From Microbacterium luticocti DSM 19459 (lineage in GTDB: Bacteria; Actinomycetota; Actinomycetes; Actinomycetales; Microbacteriaceae), in contig NZ_AULS01000017.1 of NCBI RefSeq assembly GCF_000422405.1, forward strand, positions 23,369 through 87,368: a stretch of 64,000 nt of DNA, in the 5' to 3' direction. Below, piece by piece: positions 39,148 to 49,158 of the stretch. The first letter of the stretch is position 1, and the number at the start of each line of letters is the position of its first letter. The notes under the pieces are model-generated. The model saw only the letters and a program-made list of their open reading frames with translations, was not told the DNA's origin and did no database searches. The position numbers and the translations under genes were made by a program.

Positions 39148-39241
39148 GACTCCAGCCTGACACGCCCCACCGATCCGGTCTCGCGGAAATCGGACATCAC
39201 CGTGTAGCCGCTCGTCCGGCGCGGGCGCGGGCGGGACACCG

Positions 39242-39428
39242 CCTCACGGATCGCCGGGCGCCCGCGCAGGACCAGCCGGTGCCCCACGGGCGGGATGCCA
39301 CCTCACGGATGACTGGGCGTCCACGCAGGACCAGCCGGGGCCGGAACGGGCGGGGCATTGCCTCACAGATCGCCGGGCGCCCGCGCAGGACCAGCCGGTG
39401 CCCCACGGGCGGGATGCCGCCGATAGCG
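39242..39428. repeat. 60-bp tandem repeat, three copies
   Basis: Units start at 39242, 39301 and 39361, each reading CCTCAC(G/A)GAT ... GCAGGACCAGCCGG ... CGGGCGGGATGCC-like. Units 1 and 3 are almost identical and unit 2 is diverged. The last unit runs to the -10 box (TAGCGT, 39424-39429) of the next gene. Confidence 0.8.
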
Positions 39429-39435
39429 TGAACGC

Positions 39436-40854
39436 ATGGACAGCTATGACCTGATCGTGCTGGGCGCCGGACCCGTCGGTGAGAACGTCGCGGACCGCGC
39501 GGTGCAAGGCGGCCTGAGCGCCGTGATCGTCGAGAGCGAGCTGGTCGGCGGCGAGTGCTCGTATTGGGCGTGCATGCCGTCGAAGGGGCTGCTGCGTCCG
39601 TCGGCGGCGGTGCGCGCCGCCCGCGACGTGGATGGAGCGCGTCAGGCCGTGACCGGCCCGCTCGATGTGCCGGGCGTGTTCCGGCGCCGCGACGCGCTCG
39701 CGCACGACTGGAGCGACGACGGGCAGGTCGACTGGCTGCGTGACGCCGGGATCGACCTCGCGCGCGGGCATGGCCGGATCAGCGGCGAGCGCGAGGTGAC
39801 CGTCACTGGGCCGGACGGCGCGACCCGCGTCCTGCACGCCCGCCACGCCGTGGCGGTGTGCACCGGCACACGGGCCGTGATCCCCGACATCCCCGGCCTG
39901 CGCGAGGCGAAGCCGTGGACCAGCCGCGAGGCGACCTCCGCACACGACGTGCCCGAATCCCTCGCGATCATCGGCGGCGGGGTCGTCGCGTGCGAGATGG
40001 CGACCGCCCATGCCGGGCTGGGCAGCCGCGTCACCATGATCGTGCGATCGGGCCTGCTCGCACACGTCGAACCGTTCGCCGCCGAGGCCGTGCGCGGCGC
40101 GCTCACGCGGGCCGGCGTCGTCATCCGCACCGCGACCACGCAGAGCGTGCGTCGCGAGGCCGACGGCGACGTGACGCTCACGCTCGACGACGGCACCGCG
40201 GTGCGTGCGAGCGAGGTGCTCGTGGCGACCGGTCGCGCACCGCGCACCGATGACATCGGGCTGGATGCCGCCGGCGTGACCGGTGGCGGCTGGCTCGAGG
40301 TCGACGACACGATGCGGGTGCGCGGCGTCGACTGGTTGTACGCGGTCGGCGATGTGAACCACCGGGCGCTTTTGACCCACCAGGGCAAGTACCAGGCGCG
40401 CGCCGCGGGCGACGTCATCGCGGCGAGGGCAGCGGGTGAGGGGGTGGATGCCGCGCCCTGGGGTAGGCACGCGGCGACGGCCGATCACGACGCGGTGCCG
40501 CAGGTCGTGTTCACCGATCCCGAGGTGGCCTCGGTCGGTGCCACCGAGGCGTCGGCCCGGGCCGCGGGCCACCGCATCCGGGTTCTCGACGTCGACCTCG
40601 CGAACATCGCCGGCGCCGCCACGCACGCCGATCACTACGCCGGTCGGGCCCGCGCCATCGTGGACGAGGACCGCGGCGTGCTGATCGGCGCGACGTTCAC
40701 CGGGCCCGACGTCGCCGAGATGCTGCAGGCGGCCACGATCGCGGTGGTCGGCGAGGTGCCGCTGAAACGGCTGTGGCACGCCGTGCCCGCGTACCCGACC
40801 ATCAGCGAGGTGTGGTTGCGCTGGCTCGAGGCGTACGGCCGCGAGAGCGCCTGA
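39436..40854 (+). CDS. FAD-dependent pyridine nucleotide-disulfide oxidoreductase
   Basis: A 472-residue flavoprotein of the lipoamide dehydrogenase/mercuric reductase family. It has an N-terminal FAD site (DLIVLGAGPVGENVAD), a redox pair Cys41-Cys46 in GGECSYWACMPSK, a NAD(P) site (LAIIGGGVVACEMA), LYAVGDVN, and the C-terminal dimer domain. The C-terminal His-Glu dyad (HAVPAYPTISE) is present. The redox loop SYWA differs from the usual LNVG of lipoamide dehydrogenases, and there is no neighbouring dehydrogenase complex or mercury gene, so the disulfide substrate is unknown. TAGCGT sits six bases before the ATG (leaderless). Confidence 0.85.
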   Translation: MDSYDLIVLGAGPVGENVADRAVQGGLSAVIVESELVGGECSYWACMPSKGLLRPSAAVRAARDVDGARQAVTGPLDVPGVFRRRDALAHDWSDDGQVDWLRDAGIDLARGHGRISGEREVTVTGPDGATRVLHARHAVAVCTGTRAVIPDIPGLREAKPWTSREATSAHDVPESLAIIGGGVVACEMATAHAGLGSRVTMIVRSGLLAHVEPFAAEAVRGALTRAGVVIRTATTQSVRREADGDVTLTLDDGTAVRASEVLVATGRAPRTDDIGLDAAGVTGGGWLEVDDTMRVRGVDWLYAVGDVNHRALLTHQGKYQARAAGDVIAARAAGEGVDAAPWGRHAATADHDAVPQVVFTDPEVASVGATEASARAAGHRIRVLDVDLANIAGAATHADHYAGRARAIVDEDRGVLIGATFTGPDVAEMLQAATIAVVGEVPLKRLWHAVPAYPTISEVWLRWLEAYGRESA

Positions 40855-40869
40855 ACCGTCGCGCCGGCG

Positions 40870-42477
40870 TCAGTGGAAGAAGTGGCGCTCGCCGGTGAAG
40901 AACATCGTGACGCCGCGCTCGCGGGCAAGGTCGACGGTCTCGTTGTCGCGCACCGAACCCCCGGGCTGAACGATCGCCGTGACCCCGGCATCCATCAGCA
41001 CCTGCGGGCCGTCTGAGAACGGGAAGTAGGCGTCGGATGCCGCAACCGAACCGGCCGCGCGGTCACCGGCACGCTCGACGGCCAGCCGGCACGAGTCGAC
41101 CCGGTTGACCTGCCCCATGCCGATGCCGACGGTGGCCGAGCCCTTGGCGAGCACGATCGCGTTCGACTTGACGGCACGGCACGACTTCCACGCGAAGATG
41201 AGGTTCTGCATCTGGTCGGCATCGGGGCGTTCGCCCGAGACGAGCTCCCAGTTGTCGGCGACCGACTCGATGTCGTCGGGGAACCGGTCGGCGTCCTGCA
41301 GCAGCAGTCCGCCCGACACCAGGCGCACGTCCATGCGCTCCTGCTGCCAGTCGGCGGGCAGCCGCAGCACGCGCAGGTTCTTCTTGAGTTTGAACAGCTC
41401 GAGCGCCTCGGGCTCGAAGTCGGGGGCGACGATGACCTCGGTGAAGATGTCGCGCAGGTTCTCGGCCATCTTCAAGGTGACGGTGCGGTTGGCGGCGATG
41501 ACGCCGCCGAACGCCGACAGCGGGTCGCACTCGTGCGCGCGCAGGTGGGCGCTGGCGATCGGGTCGAGCGCGTTGGGGGCGGCCACCGCGATTCCGCACG
41601 GGTTGGCGTGCTTGATGATCGCGACCGCCGGCAGCACCATGTCGAACGCGGCGCGCAGCGCGGCGTCGGCGTCGACGTAGTTGTTGTACGACATCGGCTT
41701 GCCCTGCAGCAGGTCGGCCTGGGCGATGCCGTGCCCGCCCACGCGGGAGTAGATCGCCGCGCGCTGGTGCGCGTTCTCGCCGTAGCGCAGCGGCGCGATC
41801 CGCTCGGCCTTGATGGTCAGGTGCTGCGGCAGGTCGACACCCTCGGCCAGGGTCTCTTCGGCGAACCAGGCGGCGACGGCGCGGTCGTAGTTCGCGGTGT
41901 GGGCGAACGCGCGCGCGGCGAGCTGCTTGCGCTGGCCGAGGCTGGTGCCGCCGGTGCCGAGTGCCTCGACGATCGCCGGGTACGACTCGGGCGAGACGAC
42001 GACCGCGACGTTCGCGTAGTTCTTCGCCGAGGCGCGCACCATGGCGGGGCCGCCGATGTCGATCTGTTCGACCACGTCGTCACCGACCGCCCCCGAGGCG
42101 ACCGTCTCGACGAACGGGTACAGGTTCACCACGACCAGCTCGAACGGTGCGATGCCGAGCTCGGCCAGCTGCTGCTCGTGCGAGGCCAGCCGCAGGTCGG
42201 CCAGCAACCCGCCGTGGATGTGCGGGTGCAGCGTCTTGACCCGCCCGTCGAGCATCTCGGGGAAGCCGGTCACCGACGCGACATCCGTCACCGCGAAGCC
42301 GGCGGCGCGGATCGTCGCGGCCGTAGAGCCCGTCGACACGATCTCGACCCCGGCCGCGGCCAGGGCCTCGGCCAACGGCACCAGGTCGGTCTTGTCGCTG
42401 ACCGACACCAGGGCGCGCCGGATCGGGACGACGTCCCGATCGCGGTAGAGGGACGGGTCGTGGCGGGGGCCGGCCAT
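40870..42477 (-). CDS. purH: Bifunctional AICAR transformylase/IMP cyclohydrolase
   Basis: A 535-residue enzyme for the last two steps of IMP synthesis. The N-terminal MGS-like cyclohydrolase domain ([33 protein letters not shown]) and the C-terminal transformylase ([32 protein letters not shown]) are complete. The start at 42477 is placed by AGGAG six bases upstream. It follows purN by 23 bases and consumes 10-formyl-THF, the same cofactor pool sensed through the ZTP riboswitch on glyA; its substrate AICAR is ZMP. Confidence 0.97.
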   Translation of the reverse strand: MAGPRHDPSLYRDRDVVPIRRALVSVSDKTDLVPLAEALAAAGVEIVSTGSTAATIRAAGFAVTDVASVTGFPEMLDGRVKTLHPHIHGGLLADLRLASHEQQLAELGIAPFELVVVNLYPFVETVASGAVGDDVVEQIDIGGPAMVRASAKNYANVAVVVSPESYPAIVEALGTGGTSLGQRKQLAARAFAHTANYDRAVAAWFAEETLAEGVDLPQHLTIKAERIAPLRYGENAHQRAAIYSRVGGHGIAQADLLQGKPMSYNNYVDADAALRAAFDMVLPAVAIIKHANPCGIAVAAPNALDPIASAHLRAHECDPLSAFGGVIAANRTVTLKMAENLRDIFTEVIVAPDFEPEALELFKLKKNLRVLRLPADWQQERMDVRLVSGGLLLQDADRFPDDIESVADNWELVSGERPDADQMQNLIFAWKSCRAVKSNAIVLAKGSATVGIGMGQVNRVDSCRLAVERAGDRAAGSVAASDAYFPFSDGPQVLMDAGVTAIVQPGGSVRDNETVDLARERGVTMFFTGERHFFH

Positions 42478-42500
42478 GTGGTCTCCTGATTCGTCGGGGG

Positions 42501-43148
42501 TCAGGGGTGGGTGGTGGATGCCGCGGGCCGCACCGGCACGTCGGGTGTCGTGCCTGCGGGGGCGGATGCTGCGGCCAGGTCGAGTTCGCCGGTGGCCACG
42601 CGACGCACCACGTCGATGAGCAGGCGGCGTTCGACGGGCTTGATGCGCTCGTGCAGGGTGTGCTCGTCGTCGCCGGGGAGCACCGGCACGCGCTCCTGGG
42701 CCAGGATGGGGCCGGAGTCGACGCCGTCGTCGACGACGATGACGCTCGCGCCGGTCTGCTGCGCGCCGGCGGCGAGGGCGTCGCGCACGGCGTGCGCACC
42801 GGGAAAGTCGGGCAGGTATGCCGGGTGGGTGTTGACGATGCGGGGCGCCCAGGCGTGCACCACGGCCGGCGGCAGCAGGCGCATGAGGCCGCTGAGCACG
42901 ATCAGATCGGGGTTCCACACGCGCAGCTGGGCATCGAGTTCGGCGCCCCAGGCCTCGCGGCTCGGGTAGGCGGCGTACGGCACGGTGAAGCTCGGGATGC
43001 CGAACGCCTCGGCGTGTTCGAGGCCGTCGGCGTCACGGTCGGCGCCGACCACGACGATGCGCGCAGGGTATGCGGGGTCATCGGCAGCGTCGAGCAGGGC
43101 CCGCAGGTTCGAGCCGGTGCCCGAGATGAGGACGGCGACCGTGAGCAC
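42501..43148 (-). CDS. purN: Phosphoribosylglycinamide formyltransferase
   Basis: A 215-residue GART enzyme ([16 protein letters not shown] phosphate site; [22 protein letters not shown] with catalytic Asn/His; [17 protein letters not shown] with catalytic Asp). It transfers a formyl group from 10-formyl-THF in purine synthesis. The GTG start lies six bases after TAGACT on the minus strand, so the purN-purH message is likely leaderless. Confidence 0.96.
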   Translation of the reverse strand: MLTVAVLISGTGSNLRALLDAADDPAYPARIVVVGADRDADGLEHAEAFGIPSFTVPYAAYPSREAWGAELDAQLRVWNPDLIVLSGLMRLLPPAVVHAWAPRIVNTHPAYLPDFPGAHAVRDALAAGAQQTGASVIVVDDGVDSGPILAQERVPVLPGDDEHTLHERIKPVERRLLIDVVRRVATGELDLAAASAPAGTTPDVPVRPAASTTHP

Positions 43149-43205
43149 GCGCCCAGTCTACCCATCGCCTTACGCCGCTCCGGGCCGGGTGGCGTCACGG
43201 ACGGC

Positions 43206-44717
43206 TCAGTCGTCGCGATCGCCGAGGAATCCCGGGTCGATCGGCACCGTGTCGGTCTCGTCCTCGTCGCGGGCGCCGGTCTCGTCCCGGTCGCGGGAGC
43301 TCGCCTCTGCCCGGTCGGTGTGTCGGACCTCTGACGGCACGTGCGCCGCGTCACCGGTGCGTGCGCCCGTGGGCACAGCGGCGCCGGTGTCGGTCTCGTC
43401 CTGGGCGCGGGTGGCGGTCTCGTCCTCGTCGCGGGTGCCGGTTTCTCCCCCCGCGGCGTCTCGGACGTGCGAGGGCACAGGTGCCGCAACCCCGGTGACC
43501 GCGCGCCGCGACCCGGCCGAGCCGGCACGTTCGGGTCCGAGCAGCAGCACCGCGGCACCGACGAACAGTTCGACGCCGACCGCGAGCGCCACCGCGCCGG
43601 GTTCGGGCCCGGTGTGCGCGAGCCGACCGGGACCGATCGACCCCGAGGCGAGCCAGGCCAGCAGTGCGGCGCCGCCGCCGCCCAGCGCAGCGGTACCGGC
43701 GGCCAGTGCGGCCCGCAGCCCGACTTGGGACTGGGCTGTGAGGGCCCGCACCTGGGCGCGCAGCATCCCACCCGCCAGGGCGCCTGCGGCGATCGGCAGC
43801 AGCACCACCAGCAGCAGCCACGGCGAGACCGATTCGGGAAGCGCCCCGAGGATGGGAAGACCCGGCACGACACCGACCGCGGTCCCCGCCGGCGAGACGG
43901 CCGTGCCGGTGCCGACCGCGAAACCCGGACCGGCCACGAACGCCAGCGCCCACACCACCAGCGTGGGCAGGTATGCGAGCTGGGCGAGAGAGACCACCAC
44001 GACGCCGACCGCGTCGAGGTTGCCCGCCTGGTAGAGGGCCACGATCTCGTCGCCACGCGCGATGAGCGCGACCAGCAGGGCGAGTGCACCGGCGCCGGTC
44101 AGGGCGACGAGTGCGATCACCGCTCCGCGCACGACGAGGGCGGGCGCTTCGGGCCACAGGCCCGGCAGGTCGAGCATGCGCTCGCGCAGCCGGGCTGCGG
44201 TGCCCGACCGTTCCCGCCACTGCACCGCGACCGCGGCCAGCACCGCGGGTACGACGAACACCAGTGTCGGGGCGATGATCGCCTGCCAGAACGGTGTCGA
44301 CACGAACGGGCTGCGCGCGGTGACGGCCACCACCGCGGCGATGGCCGCGAAGGTCGCGGCGCCGGCGGCGACGCCGACACCGCCCAGCCCGGCACGGGCG
44401 GCCCGCGAACCGGAGCGGGCCCCGAACAGCGCCGTCAACGCGGTCAGCGCGAGCGGCGCGAGCGAGACGACGAAGGTGGCGGCCTGTTCCGGGATGCCGG
44501 CGACCGCACGGTACTCGTCGGGAAGGTGCACGGTCTGCCCGGCCAGGTGGCCGAGCTGCCAGACGGCCCCGGTGGCCGGCCAGAGCGCCGGCCAGTCGGC
44601 CTGCCCCATCGCGGCGACCCACAGCACGGTCAGCGGTGCGAGCACGACGACGAGGCCGACGGCGGCCGCCAGGGCGGCGTCGAAGGCGGCGAGGACGGCG
44701 ACGAGGACGCGATGCAT
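43206..44717 (-). CDS. DUF6350-type polytopic membrane protein with acidic repetitive tail
   Basis: A 503-residue protein with about nine to eleven hydrophobic helices and a ~95-residue charged C-terminal tail made of RDEDET/RDRDETGA-like repeats ending PGFLGDRDD. Position beside purN-purH and length fit the DUF6350 family conserved in Actinobacteria; function unknown. The start at 44717 (MHRVLVAVLAAFDAALAAAVG) precedes the first helix and has TAGTCT (44729-44734) just upstream. The 600-residue extension of the open frame beyond it is antisense to the permease gene and is rejected. Confidence 0.75.
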   Translation of the reverse strand: MHRVLVAVLAAFDAALAAAVGLVVVLAPLTVLWVAAMGQADWPALWPATGAVWQLGHLAGQTVHLPDEYRAVAGIPEQAATFVVSLAPLALTALTALFGARSGSRAARAGLGGVGVAAGAATFAAIAAVVAVTARSPFVSTPFWQAIIAPTLVFVVPAVLAAVAVQWRERSGTAARLRERMLDLPGLWPEAPALVVRGAVIALVALTGAGALALLVALIARGDEIVALYQAGNLDAVGVVVVSLAQLAYLPTLVVWALAFVAGPGFAVGTGTAVSPAGTAVGVVPGLPILGALPESVSPWLLLVVLLPIAAGALAGGMLRAQVRALTAQSQVGLRAALAAGTAALGGGGAALLAWLASGSIGPGRLAHTGPEPGAVALAVGVELFVGAAVLLLGPERAGSAGSRRAVTGVAAPVPSHVRDAAGGETGTRDEDETATRAQDETDTGAAVPTGARTGDAAHVPSEVRHTDRAEASSRDRDETGARDEDETDTVPIDPGFLGDRDD

Positions 44718-44860
44718 GGGCGCAGTCGAGACTATCCGGCACCGGCCGGTGCGCTTCGCGGGCGCGCGGGAGTGGTATCCATCGCCCGCGCGCGAGCCGG
44801 CCCGTGCGCGACCCCCAGCATTCACGCGGGCGCGATCGACCGTCGTTCCTGAATGGATGC

Positions 44861-44888
44861 TGTCAATCCGCCGATGGGACGCTAAGTT
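44861..44888 (+). promoter_or_regulatory. Promoter candidate for the purine permease
   Basis: TGTCAA and TAAGTT separated by 16 bases, upstream of GGAGG and the permease ATG at 44910. Modest match. Confidence 0.35.
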
Positions 44889-44909
44889 TCTTTCGGAGGT
44901 TCCCCCGAC

Positions 44910-46373
44910 ATGAGCACAGCCCCTGCCCCCACCGCCACCGCCGAGCAGGACCCGACGCCCAAGAACGGGTTCGACCGGTTCTTCGAGATCAGCAAGCGCG
45001 GGTCCACCCTCGGCACCGAGATCCGCGGTGGCATCGTCACCTTCGTGACGATGGCCTACATCGTCATCCTGAACCCGATCATCCTGGGCGGCACCAAGGA
45101 TGTCGCCGGTCACATGCTGCAGAACCAGCAGCTGGCCGCGGTCACCGCGCTCACTGCGGGGCTGATGACGATCCTGTTCGGCCTGATCGCCCGGCTGCCG
45201 TTCGCATTCGCGGCGGGGCTGGGCATCAACTCGTTCCTCGCGGTCAGCGTCGTCGGGCAGCTCACCTGGCCCGAGGCCATGGGCCTGGTGGTCATCAACG
45301 GTCTGATCATCGTGCTGCTGAGCGCGACCGGGCTTCGCCGCATGATCATGAAGGCGATCCCGATGGAACTGAAGATCGCGATCACGGTCGGCATCGGCAT
45401 GTTCATCGCGTTCATCGGACTGGTGGATGCCGGGTTCGTCACCGCGACCGGGCTCGCGTCTCCCCCGGTCGGGCTGGGAGTGAACGGGTCGATCGCCACC
45501 GTGCCGGTGCTGCTGTTCGTGCTCACGCTGCTGCTGGCGGGCATCCTGATGGCCCGCAAGGTCAAGGGCGCGCTGTTGATCGCGCTGGTGTCGGGCACCG
45601 TGGTGTCGATGATCGTCGAGGCGATCTGGCACCTGGGGCCGCGCGGCGACGACAACCCGGGTGGGTGGGGGATGTCGGTTCCCGCGCTGCCGGCACAGTG
45701 GTTCAGCGTGCCCGACCTGGGACTGGTCGGGCAGGTCGACCTCGTCGGCAGCTGGGGCCGGATCGGTGTGATCGCGTGCGTCATGCTGGTGTTCACGCTC
45801 GTGTTCACGAACTTCTTCGACGCCATGGGCACGATGACCGGCCTCGCCGAAGAAGCGGGGCTCGCCGACAAGAAGGGCGACTTCCCACGGCTGAAGTCCG
45901 CGCTGATCATCGAAGGTGTCGGCGCCGTGGTCGGTGGTGGCACCTCGGGCTCGTCGAACACGGTGTTCGTCGAGTCGGCGTCGGGCATCGGCGAGGGCGC
46001 CCGGACGGGGGTCGCGAACCTGGTCACCGGCGTGCTGTTCCTGCTGGCCATGTTCATCACGCCGCTGACCTCGATCGTTCCCAGCGAGGTCGCGGCATCC
46101 GCCCTCGTCGTCGTCGGGGCGTTGATGATGGCGCAGATCCGGCGCATCGACCTGAGCGAGACGTCGGTGTTGATCCCCGTGTTCGTGACGGTCGCGGTGA
46201 TGCCGTTCACCTACTCGATCGCGAACGGCATCGGTGCCGGGTTCATCGCGTGGGCCGTGGTGCGCAGCCTGTCGGGCAAGGCCCGGCAGATCAGCCCGCT
46301 GCTGTGGATCGTGGCCGTCGGGTTCGTGGTCTACTTCGCGCGCGGCCCGCTCGAGTCGCTCATCGGCGGCTGA
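44910..46373 (+). CDS. NCS2-family (AzgA/PbuG-type) purine permease
   Basis: A 487-residue permease with 12-14 helices. FFEISKRGSTLGTEIRGGIVTFVTMAYIV-type N-terminus (residues ~25-53), AGLGINSFLAV, FFDAMGTMTGLAEEAGL and GTSGSSNTVFVESASGIGEGARTG are hallmarks of the hypoxanthine/guanine/adenine AzgA branch. It imports purine bases with protons. GGAGG lies ten bases upstream of the ATG. Divergent from the DUF6350-purN-purH cluster, so salvage and synthesis genes are side by side. Confidence 0.92.
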   Translation: MSTAPAPTATAEQDPTPKNGFDRFFEISKRGSTLGTEIRGGIVTFVTMAYIVILNPIILGGTKDVAGHMLQNQQLAAVTALTAGLMTILFGLIARLPFAFAAGLGINSFLAVSVVGQLTWPEAMGLVVINGLIIVLLSATGLRRMIMKAIPMELKIAITVGIGMFIAFIGLVDAGFVTATGLASPPVGLGVNGSIATVPVLLFVLTLLLAGILMARKVKGALLIALVSGTVVSMIVEAIWHLGPRGDDNPGGWGMSVPALPAQWFSVPDLGLVGQVDLVGSWGRIGVIACVMLVFTLVFTNFFDAMGTMTGLAEEAGLADKKGDFPRLKSALIIEGVGAVVGGGTSGSSNTVFVESASGIGEGARTGVANLVTGVLFLLAMFITPLTSIVPSEVAASALVVVGALMMAQIRRIDLSETSVLIPVFVTVAVMPFTYSIANGIGAGFIAWAVVRSLSGKARQISPLLWIVAVGFVVYFARGPLESLIGG

Positions 46374-46522
46374 GGCGGCGGGGGTCGGACAGGCTCGGGT
46401 CGCTTCGGGTCGGTCCGCGAGAGGGAACCGCCGGGGACGTCGCCGACGGAGATGACGACGCGGCGGACGGCACGGCGACGGATGCTGTGCGCTCCGCGAC
46501 GCGAATGTCGTAGATTCGCGGC

Positions 46523-47137
46523 ATGAGCGCAATACGAACAGGCGCCCTCGGCGGGCGCCGCTGCATGATCGCCGTCGCCGCCGTATGCGGATGTCTGGCG
46601 ATCACCGGATGCGCGGAGTCCGCTCCGCGCGGGACGCTGACCGAGGGCGACCTGCCGGAGCCGGCCCGGGTCGTCGACGTCCTCCTCGACGTCCAGGGAG
46701 GACAGACGTCCTGCTCCGCCGTGAACAATGCCGAGGACGACGAGGTGATGACTCCCTCGCCCAACTACGACCGCGATCGGCACGCCGCTGTGTCGTACAA
46801 GCTCGCCGGCGACGGCGGCGAGTGGGTGAGTGACTCGGTGTGGCGACTGTCGTCTCCCGACGCCGCTGTGGCGAAGGTGGCCACCGGACTCGACGCCTGC
46901 GTCGCCGAACATCCGGACCACTACGCGCGGTTCACCGTGACGGGGCATCCCGAAGCCGTCGGTTACACCGCCGTCGAGCACGAGCCGACACACGTGTACA
47001 CCCGCCGGATCCTGGCGCCGCTCGACGACCGCGTCGTGATCGTGAGCGCCCAGCGCGAAGGGGACGACGATTTCATGGTGCCTCCCGAGAGCATCCTCGA
47101 CCGCGCGATCGAGCGTTCCGGCGACGCACCGCGGTGA
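46523..47137 (+). CDS. Putative lipoprotein, unknown function
   Basis: A 204-residue protein with a short signal peptide and lipobox LAITGC (lipid-accepting Cys ~30), then a soluble domain with two Cys (TSCSAVNN, GLDACVAEH) that could pair. No family recognised; the size and Cys pattern resemble actinobacterial sensor-domain lipoproteins. TAGATT lies exactly six bases before the ATG, pointing to a leaderless mRNA. It stands alone between the permease and a convergent membrane-protein gene. Confidence 0.7.
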   Translation: MSAIRTGALGGRRCMIAVAAVCGCLAITGCAESAPRGTLTEGDLPEPARVVDVLLDVQGGQTSCSAVNNAEDDEVMTPSPNYDRDRHAAVSYKLAGDGGEWVSDSVWRLSSPDAAVAKVATGLDACVAEHPDHYARFTVTGHPEAVGYTAVEHEPTHVYTRRILAPLDDRVVIVSAQREGDDDFMVPPESILDRAIERSGDAPR

Positions 47138-47171
47138 CCCGCGGGGCGCCGGCCGGGGGTTGCGAACCCGT

Positions 47172-48590
47172 TCATCCCTCCCGGTCCGTCGCGCGCGGGT
47201 CCGCGTCGGCACGTTGGACGGCGGCCAGGTCAGCGCGCTGGGCGGCGGCCGTGGTCGCGGCGCTCTCTGCGGCATCCGTCGCCGGGGGCCGGCGCAGCAC
47301 CTCGACGAGCACGACGGCGACCAGCAGCCACACCACGGCGGCCACGACCGCGCCGATCGAGATCGGGCGGGTGAAGAAGAGCGCGAGCGCGACGACGGTG
47401 ACGATCACCAGCATCACCGCGGTGTGTGCACGGTCGAGGGCACGGCCGAAGCCGCGGGTACTCAACCCGTGCGCGTCGAAGACGTCGCGGATGTGGCCGA
47501 ACAGGCTGTCGAACAGGCCTCGCGTGTGCCCGGCGGACCGCGATCCGCCGGCGAGCCAGGCGCCGATCATGACGATCACCGACACCACGACGAGCGCCGC
47601 GATGACACTCGCCATGATCTCGGTGAGCTGCCCGAAGATCACCCGCGCGGTGGTCGCGGGCATGACGGTCGGGCTGACCGCGGCCACGAAGAACAGGCGT
47701 CCGATGCCGAGCCCGGCCGCCAGCAGCAGCAGCGACAGCGCGAAGCCGGCGCCGGTCCATGCCAGCGCCCGCAGCCGTCGTCGCGCGAGCGCGAGGCCGG
47801 CCGCGAGCAGACCGAGCACGAGCCACGGCAGCCAGTACCCGGCCACCGTCGCCAGCCCGTACACGGTGCGCACCAGCACGAGCGCATCCGAGGTGACCAG
47901 CGGGATCCTCTTGTCGATCGCGGGGATCAGGCTCGCGATGCCGACCCCGTTCTGCTGCAGCGTCGCCTTGACCTGGTCGACGATCACACCCAGGTCCAGC
48001 GACAGGGTGCCATCGTCCGCCAGCGTCACCCCGGTGCCGGACTGCCCCTGCAGCACGGCGATCGCGCGGGAGTGGGTCTGTCGCAGCGCCTGCGCCCAGA
48101 TGTCGGCGAACGCCGGCGAGGCCACCACGCGGTGCACAGCGTCGTCGATGAGCGACCGCACCCCCTGTTCGACCGGCCCCCGCAGCAGCCGCAGCGCCGC
48201 GGAGGCCGCGGGCGGCAGACCCAGGCGCTGCAGGCCGTCGAACACCGAGTCGACGGTGCCCGAAATGTCGACGTGATCGTCGATGGCCCTCAGTGTCTGG
48301 TCGGCGACGAAGTCCTGCACGGCCGGATCCTCGGCGAGCGGGGCGAAGGTGGCGACGAACCGGTCGGTGTCGACGAGCTCGGTGCGCGCCCAGGTGCCGA
48401 GCACCGCGATCGGCACGAGCACGGCGGCGAGCACCAGGGCGACGGCCGACAGGATGCTGCGGACCCATCCGCCGCGGCGGGGCGCCGGATCGGACCCGGA
48501 CTCGCCGTCGCCCGGCCGGCGGTGCTGCGCCTCGAGCTCTTCGACGCGGGCGCGCAGCGCCTCGACCTCGCGCTGCCGGTCGTCGGCCAT
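47172..48590 (-). CDS. Membrane protein with N-terminal coiled coil, unknown function
   Basis: A 472-residue protein. Residues 1-25 form a short coiled coil (REVEALRARVEELEAQ). A first helix follows at ~42-64, then a ~170-residue predicted extracytoplasmic region (LVDTDRFVATFAPLAEDPAVQDFV and following), and four to six helices in the second half. Similar integral membrane proteins are widespread in Actinobacteria with no known role. The start at 48590 is set by GGGGGA upstream. Confidence 0.7.
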   Translation of the reverse strand: MADDRQREVEALRARVEELEAQHRRPGDGESGSDPAPRRGGWVRSILSAVALVLAAVLVPIAVLGTWARTELVDTDRFVATFAPLAEDPAVQDFVADQTLRAIDDHVDISGTVDSVFDGLQRLGLPPAASAALRLLRGPVEQGVRSLIDDAVHRVVASPAFADIWAQALRQTHSRAIAVLQGQSGTGVTLADDGTLSLDLGVIVDQVKATLQQNGVGIASLIPAIDKRIPLVTSDALVLVRTVYGLATVAGYWLPWLVLGLLAAGLALARRRLRALAWTGAGFALSLLLLAAGLGIGRLFFVAAVSPTVMPATTARVIFGQLTEIMASVIAALVVVSVIVMIGAWLAGGSRSAGHTRGLFDSLFGHIRDVFDAHGLSTRGFGRALDRAHTAVMLVIVTVVALALFFTRPISIGAVVAAVVWLLVAVVLVEVLRRPPATDAAESAATTAAAQRADLAAVQRADADPRATDREG

Positions 48591-48744
48591 GGCGTCCCCC
48601 GCTCTGTGTGCCCGCGACCATCGTGGCACGCGGTCCGGACACCGCAGAAGAGCATCGCCCGCGCGGGCGACCTGCCCGGGGCCATCATGGTGCGCCGCAC
48701 GTGCCCGCGATGCGCATGTCGGACCCGGGCGCTACGGTCGGAGG

Positions 48745-49140
48745 ATGACAGCGCTGGCACCGTATCTGCACCTCCCCGGCACCGCCCGCGAGGCGCTCGG
48801 GTTCTACCACTCCGTGTTCGGCGGCGAGGTCGGCGTGAACACCTACGCCGAGTTCGGCCGTGACGACGGCCCCGGCGACGCCGTCGCCCACGGCATGCTC
48901 GACGGCCCCGTGATCCTGTTCGCGGCCGACGCCGCCGAGGGCGAGCAGACCGTGCGGGTGCAGGGCATGATGTTCTCGCTGCTCGGCGCCGCCGAGCCCA
49001 CCGAGCTGAGGCACTGGTTCGCGGCCCTGGCCGAGGGCGGCACGGTCGTCGATCCGCTGCAGCAGCGGCCGTGGGGAGACCACGACGGCGTGGTCACCGA
49101 CCGATACGGCCTGACCTGGCTGATCGGCTATCAGGGCTGA
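48745..49140 (+). CDS. VOC-family protein (PhnB-like)
   Basis: A 131-residue glyoxalase-fold protein: HLPGTAREALGFYHSVFGGEV at the N-terminus and PWGDHDGVVTDRYGLTWLIGY at the C-terminus are the PhnB/3-demethylubiquinone-type hallmarks. The substrate is unknown. TACGGT ends six bases before ATG; the intervening CGGAGG is too close for a normal ribosome site, so leaderless initiation is favoured. Confidence 0.82.
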   Translation: MTALAPYLHLPGTAREALGFYHSVFGGEVGVNTYAEFGRDDGPGDAVAHGMLDGPVILFAADAAEGEQTVRVQGMMFSLLGAAEPTELRHWFAALAEGGTVVDPLQQRPWGDHDGVVTDRYGLTWLIGYQG

Positions 49141-49158
49141 CCGGCGGCGAGGGCCGGG

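Noticed and set aside
44718..46532. Long upstream extension of the DUF6350 frame and similar antisense frames over the purine permease
   Set aside because: The added sequence is His/Asp/Arg-rich and antisense to a clear NCS2 permease; the hydrophobic N-terminus at 44717 is the natural start.
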